Program-made: the position numbers and the translations under genes
The notes under the pieces: generated by a model
What the model saw: the letters and a program-made list of their open reading frames with translations, nothing else
What the model was told of the DNA's origin: nothing
Databases searched by the model: none
Shown here: piece by piece, positions 46,909 to 64,000 of the stretch
Layout: each line of letters opens with the position of its first letter
Position numbering within the stretch: the stretch's first letter is position 1
Assembly (NCBI GenBank): GCA_023053545.1
Contig: JAKZAN010000002.1
Span: forward strand, 5,874,375-5,938,374
Reading direction: 5' to 3'
DNA length: 64,000 nt
Source of the DNA: Lepidurus packardi
Taxonomy: Eukaryota > Arthropoda > Branchiopoda > Notostraca > Triopsidae

Positions 46909-49591
46909 ATGGGTAATAGAAAAGTGTCATCCAGGAAAAAAAAGCACCTGCTAATGGGGGTTGCTTTGAAGGCGCGAAACGAAAAGATTACGAAACATCA
47001 TCCAGCTGAGCCCGAGAAATTAATTCCAGGTGAAAGTTTTCAATTACACACCTGGTGTAGAATCAATTTCCGTTGAACCTATAGCTAGCACTAGCGCCGT
47101 TGTTTCCCATATTGCTAGTTTAGATCTCCTTGACAAAGAAACGAACTGTCTTGAAGATGACGAACTTTCACGCATTCTTAAAGAACAGGCAGAAATTGAT
47201 GCTGTAGAACTTAACATTGAACCTGTTTGGTATTCGCAACCAAAAATGAAGAAAGAAGTTGACGGACTTCGATTAGTAAATGTTTGCCATTTCTTGTCAG
47301 GGCACAATAAGATTTTTGAACACTACGATATTTGTCGCTCACCCATTCCTTTCCAAAAGGAAGTTAAGAAAGGTTTTTGGAGCAGTTTTTCTTTCAAATG
47401 TGAGAAATGCCAGGATAATCTTTTTATTACGACTGACCCGGTTTATCCAAACGCGACAAGCTCTACGCAAAAGAACATTTCGCCGCATGCTGCACGCTTG
47501 AGGTCAGATAAAGTTCAGGCCTTGTCCGTCAACACAAAAATTGCAATGGGAATTATGCAAATTGGTGCAGCCCATAACCACTTAGAAGAATTCATGGCAA
47601 CCGTTGGCGTTCCTTCAATGAGCCGCAACTCATTTATTGACCAGGAACGTAAAGTTGGGAAAATATGGGAGAAAGAGGCAAAGCTAGAAATAGAAAATGC
47701 AGGGAAGGAAGAACGTGAATCGGCTGAACGGGCTGAACAAATCGACGAAGACAACACCCCGTACATAACCGTAATTGGCGATGGTGGGTGGTCTCAAAGA
47801 AGCCACGGCACCAGGTACACAGCCAAGTCAGGTGTGGGCGTAATCATTGGTGCGCGGACCAAGAAAATATTGCATGTAGGAGTTCGTAACAAATATTGTT
47901 CCATTTGTCAACAAGCTAAGAACAAACAAGTGGATCCTCGCCCCCACGAATGTTTCAAAAACTGGGACGGTCCGTCTACAGCTATGGAAAGCTCCATTAT
48001 TGTAGATGGTTTTAGAGATGCTGAAGACAAGCACGGCTTGCGCTATCGAACGTTTATTGGTGACGGGGACTCTTCAACCCATAATGCTATCCTCGCTAAT
48101 ACTCCTCGCACTCAGAAAACCGTACGCAAGCTTGAGTGTGCAAATCATGTAATGAAAAATTACACGAAAGCTCTGTATAAACTTCAGGGCAAAACCCCTG
48201 CCAATAAGAAAATTTTGACCCCTCTTTTGATACGTAAGCTTGGCGGTGCAGCACGAGGTGCAATCAATCGTAACGCTAGATTGAAGGGAAATGTTGATCA
48301 ACTTCGTTCATTTCTGAGCAATGGTCCCAGACATTATCTTTTGAATGACCACACTTTTTGCACTGCGGCCAGCGATGGTGGAAAGGGGTGTAAGTCAGTG
48401 GGTCAGAAATTGCAACAGAATGTACACACTGCTTTGTACACTGAAGTAATGGAGATCTTGTTGGGCTGTAGGAGCAAAGCTGCAGGTTTGCTTACCGAAG
48501 TTACCACTAACCTCGCAGAGCGGTTTATGTCCATGGTAGCTAAATTCTCTGGTGGCAAGCAATTTCTCCGCTCGCAAAGGGGATCTTATAATTACCGATG
48601 TTATGGTGCTGTTCTAGAATATCACCATGGACGAGGTTTTCAGGCTGCTATTTTGAAAAAATATGGTTCCTGTAGCATTGCTACAGAAAATTTTGCCAAG
48701 AATTGTCACGACGATATTCTTTCGTTCAGAAATCGGTTAGAGAAGTCACGGGAAAATAATGCTACTGCTTCTCCACGACAAGCTCCGACTCGGAGGCGCG
48801 AAGCTTTCGCAGGACCTGATTGCCATTATGGAAAGCCAGATTTGCCAGAAGAGATCTTACGTGACAGGTGCCAACAGATTGTTGCTCAACTGCAGCTTAG
48901 CAGGGAGCAGATTGTGGCCCTTGAACAGAAAACTAGAGAGCAGGCTGATTCTTCCGAGTGGTTTGATGCAAGGGCGAGTAGACTGACCGCTTCTCACTTT
49001 GGCAAAGTGTGTAAGCTCAGAGATACAACTTTGCGTCATAAAACATTGAAAGCAATACTAAGTCCTGATAACGTGAGCACAGAAGGTACTCGTTACGGAC
49101 AGGCCAATGAGCCAAATGCCAGGAAAGACTACGAAATAAAGAACTGTGTGACTGTAGTCCCATCAGGGTTTTGGGTGCATCCTGAGCTAGGTTACCTGGG
49201 AGCATCTCCCGACGGCCTTGTAGGTGACGAAGGACTTATCGAGATAAAGTGTCCCCAAAAGGCAGAGACAGCGTCTTCCTTCATTGAATTTGTAAAATCA
49301 AAACGGAATGACTGCTTTCTAGAGTTACTTGATGGTGACAAACTGAGATTGAAGAGAACGCACAATCACTACTACCAAGTTATAGGACAGCTTGCCGTGA
49401 CCGGAAGAGCGTGGTGTGATTTTGTTGCATGGACAAAGAACAGTTTGCAAGTTGAGCGGATTGTGTTTGACAGGGTTTTTTGGGAAGACACAATGCTTCC
49501 AAAACTCAGAGCCTTTTTCATGGACTGTATGTTGCTTGAACTTGCAGACCCGCGGATGGGACAAAAGTTGGCTCTTGGTTCGCTTTCTTGA
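46909..49591 (+). CDS. Mutator-like DDE transposase fused to YqaJ nuclease
   Basis: The main frame (47061-49591) is uninterrupted for about 840 codons. An in-phase upstream exon (46909-47029, MGNRKVSSRKKKHLLMG...) joins it by removing 31 bases, giving 883 codons. The middle part carries features of the Mutator-like transposase domain: TVIGDGGWSQRSHG (about residue 275), a CSICQQAK zinc-type pair, FIGDGDSSTH and ECANHVMKN. After a helical linker, the C-terminal about 200 residues form a YqaJ/lambda-exonuclease-type nuclease: WFDARASRLTASHFG, GTRYGQANEP, GASPDG, the metal-binding E-x-K in GLIEIKCP, and YYQVIGQLAVTG. All key acidic residues appear present, so the gene may be active. It probably moves or processes its own DNA; a domesticated function is an alternative. 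Confidence 0.85.
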
Positions 49592-50415
49592 CCTCTTTCC
49601 CCTCTTTGCTAACAGGGGGAAAATGTTTGAGAAAAGTCATTCTGAGACGGACATGTTTTCACCTTTACTTGACCCAACTGGCTACCACTTGCTTGTTTTC
49701 TTGATTGTATTTAGTTTTTAGTACGAGCTTGTATGAATATTTAGAAGCAAATTATATTTACTTCATTATACTGCCTGTCAAAAGTTCGTAACGGTTCGTA
49801 AAACCCACAAACTGTTGTTGCCGTAATAGAAATTTAAGAAAACTAATTTTCAGTCAATTTAATTCGGCCTATAAATAGTTCGTAAGAGTTGTAGTAGTGC
49901 GTAAAATCCTAGTCGTCAGTTGCCACAAGACAAAATCATTCAGAATAAAAGAAAAGGGTAAAACGCCACAAGGTATTTGTGCCCTTGGGTTACTTTAGGC
50001 TCGAGCAAACCCAATTAGTTACTTGCCCTTTACTTCCCCTTACTTTTACGCTCTTCTCCTTTTCATGCTCATTCTTGAGTTCAGCACAAGCTATGCAGTT
50101 TCCTGACTGGCCGTTATTTTCTGAGTGGCAGCACAATTTTTCATCAGAACTTCAGAAACTTATAAGCAGTTTTTAAAGTAAACAGAAAGAGATAATTGAA
50201 AAGTTCGAGTTTTAAAATTTTTTAAATAATAAAACCTAGGGGATGAAGGTCGTAAAATTTTGATATATGATTTATTTAAGATTTTGATAACTTTGAACAT
50301 TTATTAAAAAAATCACAGAATAAAAAAAAAATAAAGTACGACCTTCACCCCCTAGATTTATACCTTACACGCATTGTGTAAAAATTTGGTTTAATTACAA
50401 TGTTTCATCGTGTCG
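49592..50415. other. 3' flank of the transposase gene, with GTTCGTAA-type repeats
   Basis: Several copies of a GTTCGTAA-like word lie at 49783-49900 (AAAAGTTCGTAACGGTTCGTAA, GTTCGTAAGAG, GTGCGTAAAATC). A related string is found upstream of the gene at 46821. They could be transposase binding sites. The inverted repeat at 50231-50357 is listed separately. No other coding sequence is seen. Confidence 0.4.
50231..50357. repeat. inverted repeat/MITE-like foldback
   Basis: CCTAGGGGATGAAGGTCGTA at 50235 is matched by its inverse TACGACCTTCACCCCCTAG ending at 50355, with one mismatch. The arms of about 19 bases flank about 80 bp of A/T-rich sequence. It is small and noncoding, as in a MITE or a large hairpin. 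No target-site duplication is clear. Confidence 0.75.
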
Positions 50416-51123
50416 TTACAATGTTTGAAAGTTTGCCATGCTATAGCGCCATAAGAGGTTGCACTTCACCGTGGCCTTAAACATGTCAAACACGCGCAGA
50501 GTAGCATGACTAGAAAGAAAATGTCGCCTTTGATCTATATTTCCATTAGGAGCGAATAATAGAAAAAAAAAATAGTAATGAACGTGTTTACCATAGCCGG
50601 CCAAGCAAGCTTCTTTCGTTTTTAATAAGTTAGCAGTGGCAAAGGAACCTCCGTATTGGTAAAATTCGCATTTATGTGTTGTGGGGTTGAAGGTATATCT
50701 TGGGATTAGAGCTTTGCATGGATGCGTAGATGGATCTATTGGAGGTAGGAAGCAAATGTCCTTGGCACCATCGGCTTTGCCAGTATTGCGGATATTTTTA
50801 CGCAACGATTGGGGCAAGCAATGCAGTTGACATGCTTCCTCGGTAGGAAATCGGTTTTCGGTACCTTTACAACCAGTGAAGATGAAGGTTTCACAAGCAT
50901 TTTCTTTGGTGTTAAAGAAGGAGGCGGGTTGAAATCCTTTACAGTTACTGGCGCTTTTAGGTTGAGTACAAACGTCTGTATTAATTAAACCGGCGGCTTC
51001 GGAAGTACAACTTGGGCCATTGGAACTGAAAACTGCTGCCCATAAAATAAACGAAAACAAACAAAATTGCGTGGTGAAATTTAACCTATAAAAGAAATGT
51101 ATGTGCAGTATAGCAACTGGCAC
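50416..51123 (-). CDS. divergent two-Kunitz secreted protein, second domain decaying
   Basis: The frame has 235 codons from the ATG at 51123. A hydrophobic leader (FCLFSFILWAAVFSS) resembles the array signal peptides, though a GTTAAATTT junction at 51090 could be an acceptor, so the first exon is uncertain. Domain 1 (NCKGFQPASF, FTGCKGTENRF, CQLHC) has six cysteines and P1 Lys. Domain 2 (HPCKALIPRY) has lost two cysteines: YGGC is YGGS and the last is Tyr (CLAGYGKH). It also runs past the stop used by the other copies into about 50 unrelated residues. A GTAAAC donor overlaps GKH, so a spliced C-terminus is possible. No TATA box like those of the array is seen. Confidence 0.7.
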   Translation of the reverse strand: MPVAILHIHFFYRLNFTTQFCLFSFILWAAVFSSNGPSCTSEAAGLINTDVCTQPKSASNCKGFQPASFFNTKENACETFIFTGCKGTENRFPTEEACQLHCLPQSLRKNIRNTGKADGAKDICFLPPIDPSTHPCKALIPRYTFNPTTHKCEFYQYGGSFATANLLKTKEACLAGYGKHVHYYFFFLLFAPNGNIDQRRHFLSSHATLRVFDMFKATVKCNLLWRYSMANFQTL

Positions 51124-51665
51124 AGCTTGTGGATTAACTTGAGAAACGAGGTGCCTACCTTTTTCGAGGAGCCTGCTCTATTCGTGTTTGTTTAGAAGAC
51201 AATAATTGTTTTATAACACCAAGTATTTTGCAATTTAACTCAACCCCGATGACTGATCCCTCAAATTTTCCTTAACTTAAATCAATTTTTGAGGACAGCT
51301 CCTGGACAATGAGGATCAAAATTGCGTTCGCTGGATAAAAAAGACACAAATTAACGCATGGAGTCATATCCGGGTTTGAGAGGGTTGGTGGGGTAAAGTA
51401 AATAGTCTTGTGAACACAGGACTCATGACTTTTGTGTCTTTAGTTGACTGTTATTCAAAAAGCCCTCCAAAAGTTTCCATTTTAGGGACTACAGTCTGAC
51501 CCAGGATAAATGCTTGGTAGCACTTTCTTAGTAACGTCCGGTCGTGTTGAGTTGTTTGGATTCTCGTGTGAGTTTATTTTTCGCTTAATTTCTGCACCAA
51601 CGTTTTTCTCTTTCCTTTAAAAAGCTGTTTTTTTTATTTATATTTAGTTACAAGAGATCGCCAAC

Positions 51666-52364
<699 letters not shown>

Positions 52365-52865
52365 ACACCCAATATCATTACCGAAACTTTCCTTTTGTAA
52401 CTATTCTTACGTCGTGTAAAGATCCTTATGGCTCTGAATAAAAAGGGGAGTTGAAAGTATCACAAGTCTTGCCTTTTTGTTTTCGCCAGTTTTATAGTGT
52501 GCATTGTCTGGGTCGGAGCTTTCTGGCTGTTCATATTTAATAAAATCACGTGCTTTGGCCAAAGCAAAAAATGGCTCGTCTCTGAAGCATGAAGGAGAAA
52601 CAGATCAATGACAAGGTCTGAAGCCCTTTGTTATTTGTCCCGTTGTGGTGGTTTGGCATTGCCTTGGAAGTGCGTTGTGACTAAAGCGTCAGTCTAATCT
52701 CCCGCTTCTTCGAAGTCGCAAGAGAAGCTTCAGTCGATTCCAGGTGCGCAAAGGCGAGTTGATTGTGGTGAGCTTGGCACTGTGCGGTCTTTATTGATTC
52801 AGTCGTGTAGTTATTTCCAAGCAGCTAACAAGTCTGTATGGCTAAGGAGACATGGCCTTTTTTAG
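52365..52865. other. FAU 3' end and katanin upstream region
   Basis: It contains the FAU poly-A signal (GAATAAAAAGGGG near 52436). An upstream exon encoding the expected katanin N-terminal MIT-type domain was sought here and not found. The acceptor ccttttttag at 52856-52865 shows that something is spliced from upstream. Confidence 0.5.
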
Positions 52866-54905
<2,040 letters not shown>

Positions 54906-55558
54906 AATTGCAATCGTTCTTAAATGGCTTGCCTTTTATATCAACATTCAGGTTTGTGATCGCCGTGTGACAAGTACTTGTAACAATTTTATAAAAGTCA
55001 ATATTTTTCTTATTTGGGCACTTGTTTCACTGTAAAGGGTTTGTTATAGATCTGCGAAAAAGACGTTGGCAAAAAATGATAGTCTCTTTGTTGTATACAA
55101 TATTACTGTATTTGTACTAATTTGCAAAAATTACATAAAATTGAAAAAAATGCCCTAGTAAAATTTGTATGTGTAACATAATATTGGAAGATGTGAAATA
55201 AAATAACACGCAATATTGCATGGTGTAGCTTATAGAGAGACGATAACTGGAAATCGGTGAAGAAATGGGTGCAGTTTTACTGGCTGGGGGACTATGGTGA
55301 TTTATTTAAAGTGGGGATTTAGAATGGGGTTTGTACAACAACTCGTTGTTTCAACTCTCGCGCTTTTCGTCTCGCTCCGCCGCTCGTCTGTTCTCTACTC
55401 CGATTGGTGGAGAAGCCTCAGTCGGCTTCTCCCTCGCTAGCCTTTTGCCGTTACGTATCAACTCCTGGCGACGCTCGTTACTTTGCCAAGAGTGACGACA
55501 GTAAAAGTCGGGAGTGACGTCGGTGGACGTAAACAAAGCAATTCAGGTGCTGTATAAA
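54906..55558. other. katanin 3' UTR and cyclin C promoter
   Basis: An AATAAAATAA signal lies near 55196. The G+C content rises toward 55350-55530, as in a promoter. No coding sequence is recognised. Confidence 0.5.
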
Positions 55559-56995
55559 ATGGCTGGTAATTTTTGGCAAAGTTCACATTTGTAAGTACTG
55601 GCCATCTTGTAAAAATCTTATAAAATGTACTTATGAATTTCTTATTTCTAGCCAACAGTGGCTTCTGGAGAAGCAAGATTTGATCAAAGAACGGCAGCAT
55701 GATTTGGCTTTGTTAACGGAGGAAGAGTACCAGAAACTTATGATTTTCTTCGCCAATGGTAATTTCATTCGGTTATTGATTCCTTAGTACTATAGAACAT
55801 GTATTTTTCTAGTTATTCAAATCTTGGGAGAACATTTGAAGCTTCGGCAACAAGTCATTGCGACAGCAACAGTTTATTTCAAACGATTTTATTGCAGGAA
55901 TTCCTTAAAAAGTATTGACCCACTTCTTCTAGCTCCTACCTGCGTTCTTTTAGCGTCCAAAGTCGAGGAATTTGGGGTTATCTCGAACACGAGATTAATT
56001 CAGACTTGCCAGTCTGTAGGTAATCAAAGCATCGTAGCGACTTTTTATTTAAACTAATATTTACATTTATTTATACAAAATATTGCTACATCCTAATCCC
56101 TTTTTTATTTAGTTAAGAACAAATTTGGCTATGCCTTTCCTCAGGAATTTCCTTATCGAGCCAACCATATCTCGGAAAGCGAGTTCTACCTCTTGGAAAA
56201 CATGGATTGTTGCTTAGTTGTTTACCAGCCATACCGACCTCTTATGCAGTTAGTTCAGGATTTGGGTAGTGAAGACCAAATCCTTCCTCTAGCTTGGAAA
56301 TTTGTTAATGACAGTCTACGAACGGATGTCTGCCTACTGTACCCTCCACATCAAATAGCATTAGGTACTGTTAAAACATAGGTTAGCATTAGCACATCTA
56401 TAGCTAGCTAATCATATTTTCTTTGTCATTAGCCTGCTTACAGTTAGCTTGCATTCACCTACAAAAGGACGCCAGGACGTGGCTGGCAGAATTGTCCGTG
56501 GATGTAGACCGTTTGCAAGAAGTAACAAAGTACATGCTGAATCTGTATGAATTATGGCGCTCCTACGATGAGAGAAAGGAGATCCAAGGATTATTAGCCA
56601 AAATGCCTAAGCCCAAATCGCAGCCAAGCAGGTAAGCTGCTCTGCAACCTCTCGTCTTTCAACTTGCATAGTGATCTGATTCTGCAGGGACTGCTTGCAT
56701 GTTTATCTGATAAATACAATCCTCTCATTACTGCAAAATTCTTTGAAAATCAAAAGCATTGTGGCATTTCTTGATGTTATATTTTTTTTTAATTTTAACA
56801 GCATGGTTGCGGAACTTTTGCTTTAAACCTGGTTTGTTGCATTCTTTAAAAAAAATTTGCACAGATCTTCCGTTGAAGTAGTGATGGAATTTAACTCTTG
56901 ACAGGCCGCCGTCATCCCAGCAAGTTCAGCCTAACGGTTCCCAGAGTTCCGATGGACAAAATGGACAAATGTCTGGCAAGGGAAAAATGATGTAA
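55559..56995 (+). CDS. CCNC: cyclin C (Mediator kinase module / CDK8 partner)
   Basis: Exons 55559-55590, 55652-55758, 55813-56019, 56113-56364, 56433-56631, 56905-56995, all in phase. The protein starts MAGNFWQSSHFQQW and shows the cyclin box (LRQQVIATATVYFKRFY, LLAPTCVLLASKVEEFG), the LLENMDCCLVVYQPYRPL segment and the second box (VNDSLRTDVCLLYPPHQIA), ending in a Ser/Gln/Asn-rich tail. These are nearly invariant cyclin C signatures. It binds CDK8/CDK19 in the Mediator kinase module and controls RNA polymerase II transcription. The length, about 295 residues, is normal. The last intron (273 bp) is the longest. Confidence 0.97.
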
Positions 56996-57124
56996 AAAAA
57001 CGTACTTATTTTATGGGTAATGTATTAACTAAAAGGAATAATATTATAGCACTCGTCTTTTTAACACTGGCTTTTCTCTTTTACGGGTCTAACAGGTTTC
57101 ACATAGTTCTAACATGCAAACTAT

Positions 57125-58069
57125 CTAAATATTCATCAGCCACACGGCGCACAGGAAGCTAAAAAGCCACGACCGATGAGACTGCGTAGCTGATGTACTG
57201 GAATGTAACATTTGATCCACTTTCCATTGGGCAACTTTGGCGTTGGGATTTCCCTGGGCAGGGTCGAACCATATTCTCATACAGTGCTGATCATCCGGAG
57301 TATATAACCAAGAGTCATCCCACACCTAAATTAAGCACACAATGTAAAGCAAAAGAAAATTTTACAATAAAAAATCATCTTTTTCTACCGTTTGACAAAA
57401 CGTTTTGGCGTCTCTGTAAATTTCTTGAAAAGTTTTGCATTGTGAATTTGAGGGGCAATTATTCGTACCATTGACCCAGGCAAAATTTCTACTCCAGTTG
57501 GGGGTGCATGTGTAATCGTTTTTGCATGCATCGTACCAACTATCGCAGTCACTTGCGCATAAAGGAACCTGATAAAACCGCTCGTTGCGAATTTTCATGG
57601 TAACCTTTTGCAAAAGAAACGTCCAAACAGCTCAAGTTAAGTTAAAGTATGGCTTAATATTAGCAATTCACTTTCTGGAGCCAAGGTCCAATGTTGGGAG
57701 AACATTCGTAGAAACACAGATCTTGGGTAAAATGTGCTTTGCATTCCGTTGACATTTGTCTACCAGGGCAGTGGTCGTAATTGAACCCGTACATATTAGT
57801 ATTATGGATTTGATGCGTAATTTCTCCTTTGCAGCAGGCATGATCTTTCCAAGGAAGGCACTTTAAAGAATAATTAACTTATTTAATTCTTTTGTCAAAC
57901 ATTCAGTTTCAGTAAATGTATGCGCTACCTGTCCATGCATAACATCTTCCGGACCAGGTTCATATTTATGATTCTTTCCATCCAGGCACCGATCGAGAAG
58001 CAGCTTAGGGTCGTCAGCAGCACGACAGACGGCCACAACAAGACTTAGAACGAGCAAGGAATTTTTCAT
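57125..58069 (-). CDS. folate receptor-family protein, probably GPI-anchored
   Basis: Four exons: 58069-57929, 57860-57672, 57604-57389, 57325-57125. A signal peptide (MKNSLLVLSLVVAVCRA) is followed by the cysteine-rich folate receptor/riboflavin-binding fold: CLPWKDHACC, FNYDHCPG, CKAHFTQDLCFYECSPN, CASDCDSWYDACKNDYTC, then WDDSWLYTPDDQHCMRIWFD. Aromatic Trp/Tyr residues typical of the folate pocket are present (WYDACK, NWSRNFAW). The C-terminus is a hydrophobic stretch (SWLFSFLCAVWLMNI) after a Ser/Thr/Ala-rich segment, as in GPI-anchor signals. The expected role is surface uptake of folate by endocytosis. The gene converges on cyclin C with only about 130 bp between the stops. Confidence 0.93.
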
Positions 58070-59111
58070 CGCGATAAGAAGAATAGCGGCAAATGCGAAC
58101 GTCTAAATAAAAATAACTACAAATACACCTGGAATGAAAAAAAATCTTGTAATCTTCTATAAATAAATAAACATACAGAAAAATCAACTTTACCGCAGAA
58201 AGAAGGTATATAAACTGAACAGAAGCTTGCTCTTGCCGCTGCCTGCGTTGGGAGTAAAATACTCCCCTTTTTGGATTGGCGTTTTTTTTACTGAACGGCC
58301 TTGAAAGCGTTTCAAATTCCACGTGTCTAACATAAGGCACGCCCACGCGGAAGTGGTGTTTTGTTTCATTCCCTTTCATCCTCGTCCAGTTAGGGTTTTC
58401 GTATGCGCCTAAAATATTGGTAAATAGTTAGAACCAAAAGCGAATGCGCACATCGCGCCACTTGTGACGTAAGATTATACCTTGTTAACCGGTGCGAATC
58501 GATGCGCGGTCCAAGTCCGTAAACAGTGTACAAGCGTTACCGTTTGAACAATTATATTCCAACGTCCGAGAAAAGGTCAGAATTATTAATGTATTATTAT
58601 GTCCATATTTCATTTTATTTTATTGTAGTGGTCTTCTTTTGTTAAACACAGCTGCACCTTGGACAAACTTACACCTAAATTCTAATAAATAACAAAGGTT
58701 AGTGACTGGATCCTAGCGGAACCTCTCATGAAAAGAGCGCCTTTTCTTTTGATTTAAAATGTAGCAAAAATATAAAGAAATGTAAATGTAAAGGAAACAA
58801 ATGAAATGTAAATGTAAAGAAGTGTTAAGAAAACGTAAAGCTTAGCCATAGGCTATTACTAACCTAAGCGAGCTCTCACATGGTCGGCGAATTATTAACT
58901 AATTGATTAGTATGCAAGCATCACAATGTACAAAAGTCAACAGGAGTAGGTTGTAAGTTAATGATAACCTTCCTTCCAGTGCAAAGCTCAGCAGAGATAT
59001 CTTGAATGAGCAGTATAAGATAGAGCAGTTGGCAAATCCAAGTTTGCTTAGTCAGTCTGGGAACGTCGTAACGATTCGTTTGCCTTTCGTTTGTTGTTAC
59101 CCAAGTTGAAA
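58070..59111. other. divergent promoter region, folate receptor / ACSL
   Basis: It lies between two genes that point away from each other. A TATATAAA string occurs near 58208. The rest is A/T-rich with short internal repeats (GTAAATGTAAAG-type words at 58780-58840). No convincing exon is seen, though a 5' UTR exon of ACSL could lie near 58480-58580. Confidence 0.45.
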
Positions 59112-63190
<4,079 letters not shown>

Positions 63191-64000
63191 GCCACGTTGT
63201 TTTAGTTCTCAAACGTCCGTTCCTTACATGGGAAATGAGAAGAGCAATTTTAGTAAAAAAGGGAGCATTTTATTCAGCTTTGCTGACTGTGAAATTTAAT
63301 GGAAATATTTCTTGGTCATTATTTTAAAGAGCGATTGAGTCAAAACACTTTTATGTCGCAGTTCTTCACCTTTAGTAATAATTTTCTTAGGTTTTTCTGA
63401 CACGGAAGTTTTTAAAGCTAAGTAGCGATGAACAAAAGCATGAGTGTGGGCAGGAAATAACTGAAACTCGACTACCCAATAACTCAGTGGCCCTTATTCT
63501 GAAAAAGAGTTCCCCTTTGCGTTGTTGTCAAAAATTATTCCCCTAAGTAGTCGTACTTGGACTTTTTCCCCTTATGGGCAACCTAGTCTTGAGTTTTAAT
63601 TTAAGTGTGGCGTACTTAAAAGGACTGATTGAATTGCAAAAGTAAGAGTGGGTTCTTTTTATCCTTGAATTCGGGTCTAGATCTTGCGGTAGAATTTAGT
63701 GTAATACAGTATGTCGTGAACCTTACATCGAATATGCGTGTATTTCATGTCATAACTATTCACAGGTCACTTAGGATAGTGGGCGGCCCTTCAGCGCGTT
63801 TCTACGGAGAATGTACAATTTTTCCACCCATTTTTGCATTTTGGCTTCCGGGTTCAAAAATAGCTAAAGAAGAAAGTGAGACGAGAGGATTTATGGAGGT
63901 TTCTTACTAGAATTCTAAGACTTACGTCTGGGTGACATATGCTTTCTTTGTCCATTTGGGCTTGAGGCTGTGATGGAGTATTAGTTTCCGTTTTTATAGG
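63191..64000. other. downstream of ACSL, no recognised gene
   Basis: It holds the ACSL 3' UTR and spacer. An open plus frame of 93 codons at 63629-63910 has no recognisable motif or splice context and is not called. Confidence 0.5.

Noticed and set aside
47030..47032. GTG as the start codon of the transposase-nuclease gene
   Set aside because: Eukaryotic genes rarely start at GTG. The upstream ATG exon joins in phase and overlaps the splice donor, so the GTG is more likely part of the donor site.
46780..49990. Long terminal inverted repeats around the transposase gene
   Set aside because: The reverse complement of the upstream flank is not found downstream; the similar words are in direct orientation.

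Overview
The window is eukaryotic nuclear DNA. Genes are split by GT-AG introns, most only 45-130 bp long. The protein families are animal ones: multi-Kunitz/WAP/VWC secreted proteins, a folate receptor, a katanin p60 subunit, cyclin C, an ACSL3/4-type acyl-CoA synthetase and a Dbl-type RhoGEF. It is therefore an invertebrate metazoan. The sequence alone does not fix the phylum; a sponge, cnidarian, crustacean, tardigrade or similar compact genome are all possible. No bacterial operon, rRNA, tRNA or CRISPR array was seen.

Layout. (1) 1-7.5 kb: no gene recognised. (2) 7.5-31.6 kb, minus strand: one long-intron gene. Its first two exons form a Ras-binding-like ubiquitin fold and are followed by a split DH (RhoGEF) domain, as in PLEKHG5/Syx. 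It has an alternative first exon candidate, and a serine/charged-rich terminal exon at 7.5-8.1 kb probably belongs to it. Its introns hold tandem repeats (about 171 bp x4, 236 bp x3). (3) 33-34.7 kb: a graveyard with a broken Kunitz gene, a truncated duplicate of the FAU gene and a fragment of a Ty3/gypsy-like element. (4) 35.2-39.7 kb, minus: a 15-exon secreted protein (1107 aa) with nine Kunitz domains, one WAP domain and VWC-like modules. (5) 40.5-45.1 kb, minus: a tandem array of four small secreted Kunitz genes with TATA boxes at a fixed distance from the ATG, recombinant leftovers between them, and a fifth, more distant two-Kunitz gene at 50.4-51.1 kb. (6) 46.9-49.6 kb, plus: a mobile-element-type gene fusing a Mutator-like DDE transposase to a YqaJ (lambda-exonuclease/RecE-like) nuclease. 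(7) 51.7-63.2 kb: tightly packed housekeeping genes: FAU (FUBI-eS30), katanin p60, cyclin C, a GPI-anchored folate receptor (minus) and ACSL.

The housekeeping genes do not form a pathway. The coherent biological theme is expansion of secreted protease-inhibitor-fold proteins between 33 and 51 kb, by tandem duplication and unequal exchange, next to a mobile transposase-nuclease gene. Exon borders come from reading frame and splice motifs, not from transcripts.
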